64,000 bases of DNA, taken from Catonia carolina (Eukaryota; Arthropoda; Insecta; Hemiptera; Achilidae). The stretch spans positions 6,025,501 to 6,089,500 of the forward strand of contig JAQMRL010000011.1 of NCBI GenBank assembly GCA_035578175.1, read 5' to 3'. The notes under the pieces were generated by a model that was given only the letters and a program-made list of their open reading frames with translations, ran no database searches and was not told the origin of the DNA. Made by a program: the position numbers and the translations under genes. This document shows, piece by piece, positions 14,301 to 26,300 of the stretch (the stretch's first letter is position 1; every line of letters begins with the position of its first letter).

Positions 14301-17300
14301 GCATCTCATAATTGGCGTCGTTTTCATCTCTACCATCGTCATTGTCATCTCTAACTTTAACACTTTGTGTTTCGGGATGTTGATTCACGGTTCATCAAGT
14401 TTGATTTTGTATAGATATATTTTTTGTTTCTTCACAGTTCGGTCTTTTTCAAACACACTACTGAGTGTCGTTTGTGTTTTAATTCTAAGGACATTACTCA
14501 GATTTTCTCATATTTGCTTAAAGTTATTGTATTTATTAACTGATTGCAAAAGAAAAACTATACTGTTAAAAAAAAAAAAATATATTCATATAGGCAAGAG
14601 AAAGTAAAAATTATAAAACATTTAAGTTGAGAACAGGAAACGAACGTAATCAAGTTCTCAATAATGGATGTACGTAAAATACTGATTGCTTACTGGTAAA
14701 ACTTTTCTTCTAGTTCATTAGTGATTAACAAAAAATTATAAAATTGTACTACTATAGATACTGCAGTCATGAGAATGCCTTAAGCGTAAGAATGGGCTGT
14801 GAGGAAGGCATGTAAAAATTTGATAGTGCTGCCAATCTCAATAGTGAGACACTACATTTCACTACCATGCAGTTATTACTTATTTTGTAAGCTGAAGTTT
14901 ATTACCGACAAAATTTTTTCTTTATAATTCTTATAAGAAGAAATCTGACCTGTAGTACAGACTACAGCTTAATTTCATTACTAGAAATGTTTGATTTACT
15001 GTGATTTCCAGCTACCTTATTCTATTGGAATAAAATCTTTTAGGACTGAATCGTCTTCTTTGCTATCACTATCACCGTCATCTTTACTGTCAGTCTCACT
15101 AGTATCTATTTTCGTTTTTGTAAATTTTATTGAAACTTGGATACCAAAAATTTTATCCTATCCCAATACTTTATTACTAAAGAGCTGTAGTTGCTCTTGA
15201 GCTGTGTTTAAGCTTACTTGGTAATTTATGTAAAATTTGTTTTATTCTGTTTAGCATGTTTTCATCTGCCGAGTTGTTGGCTACAAAAATGAATGATGTA
15301 TATAGTAAATCACACTTACGCCCTATCGAATTCTGGAATTCTTTCATGAATGAATTAGCTATACTGCCAACTGTTTGTAACAAAAATAATGACAGGGAAG
15401 CTTTAAGTCTTTTAACTACAACAACGCTTGAGAAAAATCAATCTGGAAGTTTTAAACAAACACTTGCTACTATAGGTAAATGTTATTTTCTACAGATGTA
15501 GTTTATTCATTAATAAATCTTTCTTCAAAAATAAATCCTTAAAATGCATCCTGCAGTTTGAAATCAATACTATTTTATGCAGTAAATTTCACTAACCTTT
15601 TTTTAAGCTGTCTTTATTTGTATATCACTTACACTTGTTTCGGTGGAACCACCATCGTCAGAGTATATTATACCATTTGAAACTAATTTTTTAAAAACAT
15701 TTATTGAAGGTGTTATCTTCAGTCATTTGTATAAAACTGATTTAAATTAAGTTCCTGTAATTTATCCCTTCTCAAATTTACTACAGATAGCAGCAGCAGT
15801 CAATATCACTTCATCATTCTCAAATTTGATTTATTAATTTAAAATGCCCTGCTTTTGCTCTTTTAAATGTTTAAAAATATGGAACATCTCATATTTTTCA
15901 ATCATATTTTTACTTTCTTTATTGCACTGCTCTATTATACTGAAATGTTTGTCTATTTTACCAAATTTATGTTTATCCTCCTTATGGTTGGTATAGTTTG
16001 ATATAATGTAGTTAAATATTAGTGCTTTTTCATGTTCATTATACCTCACTTGAAAATTATGACTAGTCAAATTTTAAAAAAATGTTTGTTTCAAACGGTA
16101 TAATATATTCTGATTATGGTGGATCCACCGAAACATGTGTAAGGGATTAATAAAAATCAGGGCAGCTTAAAAAAAGGTTAGTGAAATTTATTATATAAAG
16201 TAGTATAATTTTTTTTGGTGGTTAGAAATATATACAGTCTATTCCGGATAATTTGTCCACTGGTTAATTTTGGCAGCTGGTTTTTTGGGACAGTTCTTTA
16301 ATGAACAAAGACAGAACAGGATTTTACATTGATAAGTACTCCGTTTATTCGGTCCATAATGCAATTTATTGGGGCCAATCTGATGTATGTATAATATAAT
16401 AGGTTTTATTAAAACCATTTACAGGCCAGCGACGAACAACACGTCCGGTTCTAAGCGGCAAGATAAGGTAATGAGCAGGATAGAGGTAGTAAACATTTTG
16501 ATAAATAAACAACAGTAATCACACATCAGTCATAATAGAGATGTTATTTACTGAACAATGTGTAGGCTACATAATCGTCATTGCTCAAATTTCAGTGAGT
16601 CATTTCCACTAGTTATGCCCAACCTTACAAGCTGTGAAGCCTCCTTGCAATTTATGGTTAGTTATCACTTGTCATACGTATTGTCGCCGACCGGGGCCGA
16701 CGACAAAACCTTGGCAAAGCCTTATCTGTAAAGTTGGTGGCCCTGAAAAGGGCCGTTTAATTGTGTTGGTGCCCCTGAAAAGGGCCGTTTTTGAGGGTCG
16801 GAAGTGGCAAGCCGGCGTGGTAAAAGCGGAGCCCGAAGAGTGACGGCTCGGCTACCGGGTTCAGGCCTAGCCTTCCCTCAGCGGCAGTTGGGTCCCCACT
16901 GCAGCATGGCAGTGGTGGCCCCCAGAGCCCTGCAGTGTCGGGTCGGTGTAGGCCGTCTGCCGGTAGCGCGGCCGAGGCGGCTCTCTCTGGGCCAGCAAAG
17001 GCTGACCGGTGCGGGAATGTTGCGTCCGCCACCGGTAGCATAGACCAGGGATGGTGCGTCTGGTCTCGGCTGGGCTCGTCCTCTTCAGTCGGGAGCTCTT
17101 CTCCAATTGCAAGTTCAGTGAAGAGTGACTCTCGCGTACGAGGGCCCCCTCTTAAATACCTCTCCGTTGAGTCAACAGGGTGGTGGGGAGAGGCTGCAGG
17201 CTCTGCGCGTCTGTAGCGCTCCACGCGGCAGGCAGGTAGTGGGACTGTGTGTAGACGCTAATATTGGAAGGGCAGGCGCCGACAATGTATAGAACGCTTG

Positions 17301-20300
17301 TAATTCCATGCTTTTCATCAGTTTTGTGATTTCATGAGTGTATTCTAACACACTGTTTTTCGAGCCTGGTTGTTTTGTTATGTGCAGGCATACTTTTTAT
17401 TTTTTTTAATTCCCATTCATTTCACATATTTTGTTGATATTTTTTTGCGTAGGCTTACAGTACAGTACCTACTAGCAATGTCTTGTGAGTTAAATGCTGC
17501 ATAATGATATGACTGTGTGAATGAATAAAGCTTCTCGACAAAATAAAAACGTATCCACCTAAGTTAAGCCAATGTAAACTATCTGAACTAACCAGTGTAC
17601 CGAAAATTATGATAGCTTGTTTGTATCGTGCTCCAAGAAAATAAAGTATGCCGAGAGTGGGCATTGAAATATCGTGGAACATCTCAGAAAATAAAAAAAA
17701 AATTAAGGATCCATTTATTGAGAAGCGTTGAATGAATGGTTCATGATTGTAACTTTGCAAGGTGTTAGTATCAATGGTCCAATGCTTAAAACCATGGCAA
17801 AAGGTTTTTCTAAAAAGTTAATCATTGTTCTGTTACCCTTTTATTTTCTTCGTGTGTATATGGATAGAAATTGCATGTAAAATTTATGTATTCAATAATT
17901 TTAATAAAATACAGTATCGTATACACCTCAGTTTACGAATTCGTTTATTAGGGCCAGCTGTTTAATTGGGCCAAAATGCTTTAGTCTCGATGTGCCCCAA
18001 TTATCCGGTACCGACTGTATTTCATATATATTATATATGCATATATTTAATATATTATATTATATATATTTTCATATATTTCAAAATAGTAATCTTTCTC
18101 TATTAGAATTGTTCATTACTCATGGGCTTTTATATATTGCTAGCAGGTCGTGGCTCACTGTACTCATCCTACATGTCTTGCTGGCGGACTCTCCTCCCTA
18201 GACCCTGGAAGGACAAAATAAAGATACTTTCAAAATTTAAAGATGTTTTTTATAATGTTAATTGTAATTTTTGGGAGTATACAAAGAATATTTCCAGAAA
18301 TTTGTGTTGCTTGAGGAGTAAGTTGGGTTTTTTATATGCATCTGTGACATCTAGTTCAACTTCTAGATCATCCTTGATGGATTTAACCCATTCTCCACTG
18401 ATGCTTTTGTTGATACCTTGAAGCACTGATTTCTATGAAATCCTGTTTTTTGGCATTCGGGGGATGTGGAAGAAGTAGAGTATTCATTTTTACTTTCTCT
18501 TGAACATATGAATGTGTAGGAAGGAAAGTATTGTTTTCATGTCGATTTTTCGAAATTAAGTTTTCACCGGATCTACACGTTTTCAGACCCCCTGAACCCA
18601 AAAAACATGTTCTTAGCAATTGGTCTGTGTGTGTGTAAACAGAATATCTCAAGAACGGAACATCGTACGAACTTGAAACTTGTAACTTAAGTAAGACACC
18701 ACTACCGGACCCAACACAAACATTTTCATCAAAATCGGTCAATCGGAAGTAGTAGTTTATTTGTGTAATTTTTCACTTTTTTGCGATTTTCTCAAAAACG
18801 GCTCCTACGATTTTTTAAAAAATGACTCATTTACTAAATTTTTTATGCTCTACAAGATAAGGTAGGCGCTATGTCTGCTGAAATTCTTGAAAAGACTGTT
18901 TTCTTGTAAAAAAATTGTTTTTTTAAGATTGTGACTTTAATATGCATTTTAGCGCAAAAATTTATATAATAAAAGTTGTAGACAATTTAAAATCCTACAA
19001 CTTTTATTTCAAACATTTTTTTGTATAATGTTTAGTTTGGCGGTAATTAGCGATTTTCTGTTTTTTTCTCACAAAAATGTGTGAAAGAATCAATTTTTAA
19101 AGATTTCAGCCTTATTATGCATTTTACGACTGAAAAGTATATAATCAAATTTATAGGAAATTAAAAGATCTACAACGTTTATTTAGAGCATTTTTCTCTA
19201 CAGAGCCTAGTTTAGCGTAAAAGAGTAATTTTCTGTATTTTTAAGCTAAACTGAGGTTGATTTTCATTTGACATCTTTCACTCATGATTAAAATAAGGTT
19301 ATGTTTTTCGAGGTTAGTTTTTTTGTTTATTTCTAATGTTTTATTACTAACGTTAGGTTATATTGTTAATTATTTTCATTGGCAAGTGAAAGTTGTGTGA
19401 GTGTTTCAGACCAGATTTTTAATTCGTTGTATTGATTGTCGAATTGAATTCTTTATAGATACTTTTGTTGGGAATAATGTGCCATCTCCCGTTAAGTATA
19501 TTCATCTTTGTCTTTCAGTTTATCAACTGATCCGTTTGAAGAAAGAGAAAAACAAAGGAAGAAGAGAATGAAAAAGAAGGGCAACACTTGGCTCTGGAAG
19601 TTTTACCATTTTGTAATGACTAAATTTTACTATTTATAAATAAGCATTTCTACAAATTGCTGTTTATAAATAAGCATAAATAAGCACCTCGGTCACATAT
19701 TGAGATATCCAGAAAATAGATATGTCAAACAGATATTGAATTTCTGTTGTGGACTCGCTCTCAAACCGGTATGGATGAGAGAAATAAATGAAGATCTGGA
19801 GGAAATGGGATTAAAAATTGAAGACCTCCAAAATGAATCCGAAAAATTAAACATCATTAAAAGCTTTAAATTTGCACCTCCTCCAACTAAACAATATAAA
19901 ACGAGTGTCGTATCAGATGAAGTGAGACTGGCCTGATCGCTTAGAATGAGGTCCTACTGGGAAAAGAGAAAACAACGTAAGACTAAATAAATGTTAAACT
20001 AACTTAAAGTGATCCAGTGTGGTCTTAAAAGTAAAAACAAAAAACAAAAATAAGCATTTTTTGTTGCAAGTTGTGTCCAAGTCAATCCATGAGTTTTTCA
20101 TATTTTTGATGGTTTGTTTGCCTAAGTGGTGTATTCGTTTAAGTTGCATGTGATGATCTCTACTAAATATTTAAATTGTGAAATTAAATCTATTTCCTTA
20201 TTGTTTGTGGAAATTTTGTGTATGCCTAGCGACTACATGGTTATGATTTCTTTGTTTTAATGTGATAAATTTCTAAAATTACAATTTTGTTTCAGAGGAT

Positions 20301-23300
20301 TGTGTCAAGCAAACTACTATGAAATTCACGCAAGCTGTTAAACATTTAGAAGCTGGTTATCGTAAGGATCTCGCTACAATTGATGCAAAATATCCTGAGA
20401 TGAGACACGCCAACAAATTACAATTAATTAAAATAATAGGGGTTTCCGAGGCGGAGAAAATTCTAAACAAGTACATTGAAGAGGATAAAAGGGTGCAGGT
20501 AGCTTGTTACATTTTAATAAGTTTTTTTAAAACTTCCTTAAACTAACCAATTGCTGTATCAACACAGGCCAAAGCATACTGGAAGTATGGATGTATGATC
20601 CTAAAATAGCTTGTGTTTTAATTTTCATTACATTAACCCAGAAGATAAATTTTATTGTGTTAGCGTCATAATTTATATCTGCTTCATACCCAAGTTTTGG
20701 TAAAAGGTTACTTAAATTAATCAATACAAAAACAATTAGGCCGCCCCCGTAGCATATTTGTAGCGTGCTATCCTACAATGTGGAGGTTCTGGTATTGATT
20801 CCCAGCCAGGTTTTGGAAATTTTCACAAGTTTAAACCCACTGTTCCAGTTAGATAACCCATTGTAGTCGCTAACAACAAGCTGTTGATGCAACTTAAAAT
20901 TAAAAAAATCTGTTGTGAAACACTGACACAGCTTTCTCTTGCCAATGCAAATAATTAACAATATAACGTAATATTAGTAATAAAACATTAGAAATAAAAA
21001 AAAATTAACCTCATGTCACTGCCACCCCTTCTAATTAATCATTTACTGTGTTGCCGGCCTTCAATACTTCTTCCGGCCCTTGTCGGCGCGGTAGGCCCTT
21101 TGGCGGCATACTGATAAACCTTTCAGCTGCATACCGACAGAGGTATATGTTGCCGAGGCCGAGTGAGTAACCACCCCCTATCACAGCGCTCTCAGTAGAT
21201 ATATAAGTGCATTGCGCTGAGCCGCTCATTATGCTCTACATCTTCGATGAAGATCGACCAACTCATCCGTGAGATAAAGGAAGATGCTCTGGGACATGCA
21301 GCAGCTGTTGCTGCAGCTCTCGCAGCAGCTGCTGCTGCAGCTCTCGCAGCAGCTGCTGCCTACGCCGGTCTCCTTTGAGACCAGCACAACGGTCCTTCTC
21401 AGGACCAATTTATTAAGGTTTTAACGGGCCCTTTTCAGGGCCATCAACCTAAGCCACTGCTCTCTTTGCAGCCACATGCTGCCTATACCGGTCTTCTTCG
21501 AGACCGGCACAACGGTCCTTCTCAGGACCAACTCATTAAGGTTTACACCGGCCCTTTTCAGAGCCATCAACCACCTCTGTGTGCCCCGGTGGACACACAC
21601 ATAAACGGCCCTTTTCAGGGCCACCAAACAGATTAGGTTTGCCACTTAATGTCACCATCCGTTGACACTCAAAAAACATAACCATATTTTAATCATGAGT
21701 GAATGATGCAAAATGAAAATCAACCTCAGTTGGCTTAACTCGGAAAATTACTCTTTCATGCTAAAGTAGGCTCTGAAGAGAAAAAAGCTCTAAATAAAAG
21801 TTGTAGATCTTTTAATTTCCTATGAATTTGATTGTACACTTTTGTTGTAAAATGCATACTGAGGCTGAAATCTTAAAAAATTTATGTTTTTACAGATTTT
21901 CATGAAAAGAAAACAGAAAATCACTAATTACTGCTAAACTAAGCGTTATACAAAAAAATGTTTAAAATAAAAGTTTTAGGATTTTAAATTGTCTACAACT
22001 TTTATTATAACATTTTTGCGCTAAAATGCATATTAAAGCCGCAATCGTAAAAAGACCGTTTTTTTTCTACGAGAGCACAGCCTTCCTAAGAATTTCAGCA
22101 GAAATGGGCCTACTCTATTTTGTAAAACATAAAAAATGTAGTAAATGAGTTGCTTTACTACTAAAGCTAAACTACTACTTCTAGTTGACCGATTTTGATG
22201 AAAATGTTCTAACTTTAATTTGAGCATGCCCCACAGAATTGTATGGATTGATGCAAATAACAATACTCGTGAAATTTACATTAAATAAAATAGTAATAAT
22301 AATTGGTTGGATTGTTTTAGAGTGAATGGAAAGGTGTGATAGATGAGGTTGAGTCTTCATTATCAGATACTATGTCTATATTTAATGATGCTTTTGAAGT
22401 TCGTGATAGGCATACTGCCCGTAAAGAACAGGCTAAACGTTTTTTCTTAGATCTACATTTACAAAATGTTCGGAAAAACGCTGAGGGTGAATCTGTAAGT
22501 ACATATTTTTAAAAATTTTTTATTGTAACTAGTATTAGACTAACGAACAATTTTATTCAAAATTAAACTACCTAAGGATTATATTGTCATAAGAAAATAA
22601 AACCCAATGGCTAGTCTTAATTTCTATCAATAACAATTTTTTAAGATATAACTCTAATGCTATTCTTACTTTTAAAGATTAGTATTTCCTATTCCTATTC
22701 TTTTTTTCAATAATAAATTTATCTAAGTAGACTACAGCTTTGTAGTGTACTACAAAATTTGTAAATGTTTCATAAAATTTGTAAGAAATACACAAAATAC
22801 ATTTATGGAACAACTATGTATTAGTTACCTCATTTTTTAAATAGGCTACACATTTCTTATTTTCAAGCTTAACATACTATTATTATTTTCTAAAATAAAA
22901 CATTCTTATTTTCTAAAAAAAAAATATATTCTTACTTTATAAAACAAAACATAAGATTTTACAAGATAATTAATATACAACTGATTTACAGGATAATTTA
23001 TTACAATTGATTATTTACAAATAATTGCAAAATAGACTAATATAAGATATCTCCTAAATCAAACCAATTCGAAGGTTTTCTGGCGCGTAAGGCTTCTCAT
23101 TACTGAGATCATTACATCTGAGTTTTCGAGGAGTGCGGCACCTCAACATTCACATGACGTAGAAGTCGGTTTTCGTGACACCTTGTGAATCTTTTCTTTT
23201 CCTTATCCACTGTTTCAATGCTCAGATCCTGATTGAGGTTATCATTCCGAATGTACCACAGAGCATTGCCAATATTTCTTAGGACTTTATTTTGAATCTT

Positions 23301-26300
23301 AGTATTATTTTTATATTACTGGATTTTGAACAGCACCAGAGCTGGATACCATAAATCCAAACTGGTTTTAACACCTGTTTATATATTAACAATTTGTTAA
23401 AGGTTGACAGGACCGACTTTCTATCTATTAACCAGTACATTTTCTTATATTTAAGTACATATTGTAAATTATTATTAGTGTAGGTGTTACTAATGATATG
23501 ACGGTTAATCAAATATAAATGGTAATTTTTTATTGAACGTAGAGAATAGTTCTGAGCTAGGCGATGCAGTGCGTGATGAAAAGGCATTTCATGTAAACTG
23601 GGGAACCGACTTAATTGCTATGCTCTGTTCTACCTTCAGTTCAGCCATGAGTGAGCAGGAAGTGCATCCATATTTTGCACAACACGTTGTTGTAAAGTTT
23701 CTAACAAATGAAGGTGTCAAACCATCAGATTTTAACACATTTAAGGGCGCAGTTTGGGAACACAACACTCTCACAAAATCGAGTATATTCGTAGCCTCGA
23801 GAATTTAAGAGTGGGCGTAAAACTATTGAAAATGACAATCATGATTGATGCCCAAGGACAAGTTTAACTGCTAACATCACTGCAGTTCGAAAGCAAATTG
23901 AATATTACTCGGGTGATGAGTTACCCTAAACTAATATGGCATACTGGATATACGAGGTAGGGTCAAAAAGTTCCTGGAATGGTTGCATGCAGTCAAGTAT
24001 CTGTTTGCTGGAAGGGAAATTTTTGTTTGGGAGGTTGGTATTACTCTAGGGAAGGTGCTGTGCCATTCATCAGGCAGTTAAAGTTGGTTTCCTGCGTGCG
24101 GTGTATGGTATATTAGATGTAGTTTTTTCTTTCGTCGGATTGTGGAATGTCATCATCAGAAAAGCGTGCCAATATCAAATTCTATGTGTTGCTGGATAAA
24201 TCACCCTCGGAGACTCTTGAGATGCTGAAGAAAGCATCAACAGTCGCACAACAATTAAAGATGACATTCGGACTGAGTGGCCTTCCACTTCTACCACAGA
24301 TGAGAATGTTGAGCACGTTTGACAACTTGTCCATGCAAACAGGCGACAACAGAGTAAACAATCAACAAAGAATTGTACACAGTAATCTTAAAACGGTTAT
24401 GAGATGCAATTCGACGAAAACGGCCTGAAAAATGGGCAAATTGGCAGGGAATGATTAATTTTTGTTGCATGACAATGCCCTGTCACATCAATCCCTTATG
24501 GTGAAACAATACCTTGCAAAGAACAATATCACCACTCTGAAACACCCTCCAATATTCTTCCGATCCTGCACCACCAAATTTTTACCTGTTTCCACAACTG
24601 AAAATGACATTGAAGGGACATCATTTTGCTGATTCATCCGAGGTGATGGAAAATGCGACAAAACAGCTGATAGAACGTTCAAAAAATGGCTTTCTGGAGT
24701 GTTTCCAACAATTGTATGATTGGTATAATAAGTGTGTAGATGCAGGAGGAGAGTATTTTGAAGGAAAATAGGATTAAAATGTTATACATAATTTCAATCA
24801 ATTTCTATTAACCCATTCCAGGAACTTTTTTTACCCTACCTCATGAGTTAGAATTAAACCATGGTAAGTTGCTGTTAAAATTTTTTTGTAACATTTAATC
24901 TGGCAGTTTCTTTTAATGCAAATACCCCACATGATATTTTAGTATTGATTTGATCGGTATAAAAATCCCACGACAAAGGTCTATATAATGACACTCCAAG
25001 AAACTTACATCTGAATTGGTTGGTTGCCTGGAATTCTATCAATATTTCTATTTGTTTCCATCTTTCCTTATTCTAGAGAACATAGTGCAAGATTTGATAC
25101 GATTCAAGATTTTATAAGACCTCCTGGCCTTTTCTAATCTAACTTCAAACTTTGTACTTAATCTGCCATTTCGTGAAGAGTTAGAATGCCCATCTGTTCC
25201 AAGGTTATCCTGCAGCAAGTTGTTTGGTACAGAAACAAAAATTTTTTGAGACTGGAATTTGGAGTAGTGATGGGGGTTATTTAACATAACAGGATTAAGT
25301 ATTGTGGGATATCTAACAGTATGGATGGTTCGGAAGACTATGCTCTATGGAATAACAGAAGTACTAGATCATCTGAAGAATCAGACAATGCTAATTTGCG
25401 AGATATTTCTTCAGAGTGTGATGAAAACGATATGGATTAGAATAACTAAGTGCACACATAGGCAAATTTTTTTTATCATAATTGAATATTAATGTTAATT
25501 TCTAATAAAACTTCTTTAATAATACATTTTCGTTATTATTGTAATTATTAGGCTCATAGCTATTTTGTCCTTCATGCAAATTTTAAAAATAAAACTAAAA
25601 ATATGTTTTGTAAAATAAAAGCATAAAAATACAAAAAATAAAAAATTACGGGAATCGTCATCTGAAAGTAAGGGTACACGCTATACACGCGAAAATACGG
25701 TAATAAAGGGTGATTCAAAAAGAGCGCCGGTTTTTAAACGGCTGGTAAATTTTTGTTTATCGGTTGGCAACATTGTTAGACCTCATTTCTATTTCGGAGA
25801 ACATTCCGAACTTTGACGATTCAGTTGTAGTTTCTCTTGTTCGCAGTGTAGTACTCTCGCAGTCTGTGTCTAACCATGGAGAAGTTTACTATTGCACAAC
25901 GAGTGTTAATCGTCAAAACATTTTACCAGAGTGGAGAGAGTTATGCGGCTACTGTCAGGCGACTTCGCGGTACTCTGGGACGTAATGAAGCACCGAATGA
26001 ATCAACAGTTCGCAGGCTCATGAAAAAGTTTTTTGAGACGGGTTCAATAGTTGACCTTAAAAGTTCTGGACGTCGTCGTTCTGGCCGAACTGAGCAGAAC
26101 GTTGGGTTGGTTCGTGACAGTGTGGCTCTTAGCCCAGCAAAATCAATACGTCGCCGTTCTCAACAATTGGGTTTACGATGTTCTTCTGTACGGAGAATTC
26201 TTCGGTACTATCTCCAATATCACCCGTATAAAATTCAGTTGACGCAACATTTGAAAGTGGCAGACCACCAGAAGAGGCGACAGTTTGTTGACTGGGTATT

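Larger units (their letters stand above)
15535..16210 (-). mobile_element. Penelope-like element B: endonuclease remnant between inverted terminal repeats
   Basis: The left arm (15540-15760, minus sense) and right arm (16075-16210, plus sense) carry the same terminal-repeat sequence as copies A and C. Between them the minus strand encodes a 78-residue remnant resembling the end of a Penelope GIY-YIG endonuclease. The left arm has an intact hammerhead-like core. In the right arm the core is CTGATTA, a change at a catalytic position. Confidence 0.62.
16680..17286 (-). mobile_element. GC-rich histone-stem-loop element, copy I
   Basis: This sharply GC-rich 607-bp block has inverted ends TTGTCG/CGACAA. 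Read on the minus strand it has TATTTAAG (17151-17158), an initiator-like TCACT about 32 bp on, roughly 330 bp of GC-rich sequence, and two histone-type 3' stem-loops at 16739-16754 and 16771-16786. It lies inside a pogo-like element. The minus-strand 155-codon frame at 16757-17224 runs through the first half of the stem-loop region and is not called as a gene. Confidence 0.7.
16235..18017. mobile_element. pogo/Tigger-like element carrying a histone-stem-loop insert
   Basis: Inverted ends CAGTC-TTCCGGATAATTKG at 16235 and (complement) up to 18017, flanked by TA on both sides, fit a pogo-type element. It has no recognisable transposase. The GC-rich block 16680-17286 is a separate insertion. 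Confidence 0.65.
21051..21645 (+). mobile_element. GC-rich histone-stem-loop element, copy II (mini-gene layout)
   Basis: From left to right: TATATAAG (21200-21207), initiator-like TCATT (21226-21230) 28 bp downstream, a 43-codon alanine-rich ORF (21247-21378), then five histone-type stem-loops (21391, 21429, 21514, 21550, 21607). The left end TTGCCGGCCTTCAATA aligns with the promoter end of copy I. It is inserted in family G copy 4, with a further 35 and 25 bp of unmatched sequence at its edges. Confidence 0.7.
20931..22220. mobile_element. Family G MITE, copy 4, interrupted by a histone-stem-loop element
   Basis: Inverted orientation. The left end gctttctcttgcc is at 20931-20943. The body stops at about 21016, resumes at about 21670 and is truncated near 22220. 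Copy 2 at 13085-13110 shows the same site without the insert. Confidence 0.75.

Noticed and set aside
16757..17224. 155-codon minus-strand ORF, and overlapping plus-strand frames, in the GC-rich block
   Set aside because: High GC removes stops by chance on both strands. The minus frame runs into the stem-loop region and has no recognisable domain.
19519..19613. Possible extra exon (acceptor tctttcag, frame with LSTDPFEEREKQRKKRMKKK)
   Set aside because: Its phase (2 in, 0 out) fits neither exon 4 nor exon 5, which join perfectly without it. It could belong only to an alternative transcript.
21421..21645. Minus-strand 74-codon ORF with repeated A-L-K-R-A words
   Set aside because: The words are just the reverse translation of the stem-loop repeats.
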